A stretch of 6,548 nucleotides of DNA from Bacteroidota bacterium (GTDB taxonomy: Bacteria; Bacteroidota; Kryptoniia; Kryptoniales; JAKASW01). The stretch lies in NCBI GenBank assembly GCA_021796055.1, contig JAJYOS010000383.1:1-6548 (forward strand), read 5' to 3'. The notes beneath the pieces were generated by a model. It worked only from the letters and a program-made list of their open reading frames with translations, searched no databases and was not told the origin of the DNA. Made by a program: the position numbers and the translations under genes. This document shows, piece after piece, positions 5,599-6,548 of the stretch; the first letter of the stretch is position 1; every line of letters begins with the position of its first letter.

Positions 5599-6548
5599 TC
5601 ACGGGATCAAAAGCAATTTGCCGGTTGTCTTTCTTGCTTCGAGGTCCCTGTGCGCCTGCACGGCATTCTCAAGCTTGTAAGTCTGCCCGATTCTTAGATT
5701 GAGTTCTCCGGACAGAATCATCTCGAAGACAGCCTTGGAGCGCCCGAGAAGGTCCTGCCGTGACGCGATGTAACTGGCGAGGGTAGGCCGGGTAACAAAC
5801 AGCGATCCCTTCTGAGAGAGAATAGCGAGATCGAATGGCGGCACATTCCCGCTCGATGCTCCGTAAAGGATCAACATACCACGTGGAACAAGGACGTTAA
5901 GACCCTTGTCGAAGGTAGTCTTTCCAACTGAATCGTAGACCACCTGGACGCCGGCGTTCGATGTGAGTCTTTTTGTTTCGGACTCGAAGTCGGTCCTTGT
6001 ATAGAGTATGACTTCGTCCGCACCGGCATTGCGGGCAAGCTCAGCTTTCTCCTCCGTGGAGACCGTCCCGATAACACGCGCTCCCAGGTGGTGCGCCATT
6101 TGGACCAGGAGAAGTCCCACACCTCCGGCTGCCGCATGGACCAAGGCGGTATCGCCCTTCTTCAGTCGGTAAGTATCATGCGATAGATAATGAGCGGTCA
6201 TTCCCTGCAACATGGCGGCAGCAGCCTGATGTACGGCCAAATTCCCTGGGACGCTAACGGCTCGTGCAGCGGGAAGCTTCACGTATTCAGCATAGGATCC
6301 CATGATCCCCGTCCACGCTACGCGGTCGCCTGACTTGAATTCTTTCACTCCCTTTCCAACCGCGCTTACGATTCCCGTCCCCTCCTGACCGATTGTGAAA
6401 GGAGGTTTCGTGGCATACCGACCGTCGCGGTGATACACATCGACATAGTTTACGCCTGCCGCCTCCAGCTTAACGACAATATCATTCTCACCTGGTTCGG
6501 GAACTGGGAGATCCCTAACCTCAAGTACTGCATCCGGAAGTCTATTCG
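5599..6548 (-). CDS. qor: NADPH:quinone oxidoreductase, zeta-crystallin/QOR type (5' end cut by window)
   Basis: A zinc-free medium-chain dehydrogenase/reductase that in this family reduces quinones with NADPH in the cytoplasm. The frame stays open to the window edge, giving 315 residues; family members are about 325, so only roughly 10 N-terminal residues are missing. The GTG at 6438 is internal, not the start: upstream codons encode the conserved N-terminal domain (LEVRDLPVPEPGENDIVVKL, then AGVNYVDVYHRDG). In partial numbering: GQEGTG at 53-58, GDRVAW at 73-78, AAMLQGMTAHYL at about 110-121, the nucleotide-binding loop HAAAGGVGLLLVQ at 137-149, GTVSTEEKAELA at about 160-171, VVYDSVGKTTF at about 202-212, and the C-terminal TTGKLLLIP. 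The cysteine and histidine zinc ligands of alcohol dehydrogenases are absent, as expected for QOR. It reads toward the aldo/keto reductase, 105 bp away. The subfamily call is strong; the exact quinone or enone substrate is inferred. Confidence 0.92.
   Translation of the reverse strand, partial: NRLPDAVLEVRDLPVPEPGENDIVVKLEAAGVNYVDVYHRDGRYATKPPFTIGQEGTGIVSAVGKGVKEFKSGDRVAWTGIMGSYAEYVKLPAARAVSVPGNLAVHQAAAAMLQGMTAHYLSHDTYRLKKGDTALVHAAAGGVGLLLVQMAHHLGARVIGTVSTEEKAELARNAGADEVILYTRTDFESETKRLTSNAGVQVVYDSVGKTTFDKGLNVLVPRGMLILYGASSGNVPPFDLAILSQKGSLFVTRPTLASYIASRQDLLGRSKAVFEMILSGELNLRIGQTYKLENAVQAHRDLEARKTTGKLLLIP

Noticed and set aside
4414..5697. A 427-codon plus-strand open frame opposite the aldo/keto reductase
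   Set aside because: It covers the antisense of a gene with a complete catalytic tetrad and runs through the intergenic gap into the 3' end of the quinone reductase. Its product shows no family motifs, so it is a codon-bias shadow.
6436..6438. GTG at 6438 as the start of the quinone reductase
   Set aside because: Conserved N-terminal family sequence continues upstream in frame to the window edge. The GTG encodes the valine of the NYVDVYHRDG motif.

Overview
The window looks like chromosomal DNA of moderate GC content from a Gram-negative bacterium. The best lineage clue is an outer-membrane beta-barrel protein of the PorT-like (OMP_b-brl) type at 1423..2196. That family is typical of the Bacteroidota/Chlorobiota/Ignavibacteriota (FCB) group. 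An OmpH/Skp-type periplasmic protein also implies an outer membrane. No rRNA, tRNA, CRISPR array, transposase, integrase or phage gene was recognised. The lineage is an inference from protein style and cannot be narrowed further here.

Layout. Positions 1-443 hold no confident gene: there is an imperfect hairpin at 19-56 and a segment at about 164-433 that is open on both strands. A minus-strand ompH/skp-like gene (444-1061, or 1151 with the upstream ATG) is divergent from the plus-strand beta-barrel gene (1423-2196), with an AT-rich promoter region between them. The barrel gene converges with a minus-strand ferric-reductase-type flavocytochrome (2420-3790, TTG start). A long imperfect hairpin (2222-2257) lies between these two stops. 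A gap of about 600 bp (3802-4416) has no convincing gene, but it contains short coding-like stretches, including a possible 35-residue hydrophobic peptide. Two minus-strand soluble oxidoreductases follow: a complete aldo/keto reductase (4417-5493) and a zeta-crystallin/QOR-type NADPH:quinone reductase (5599-6548) whose N-terminus is cut by the window edge.

How the genes relate. The first two are envelope genes: a periplasmic chaperone-like protein and an outer-membrane barrel, which is the class of client Skp serves. The other three are redox genes using FAD/NAD(P)H, heme or NADPH. The quinone reductase and aldo/keto reductase face the same way 105 bp apart and could be co-transcribed, with a plausible shared role in carbonyl/quinone detoxification. 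The ferric-reductase gene is separated from them by the large gap and has its own strong ribosome binding site.

I did not find a clear novel system. The points most worth a second look are the both-strand-open segment at 164-433, the hairpin between the convergent genes, the gene-poor gap at 3802-4416, and the physiological partner of the flavocytochrome.
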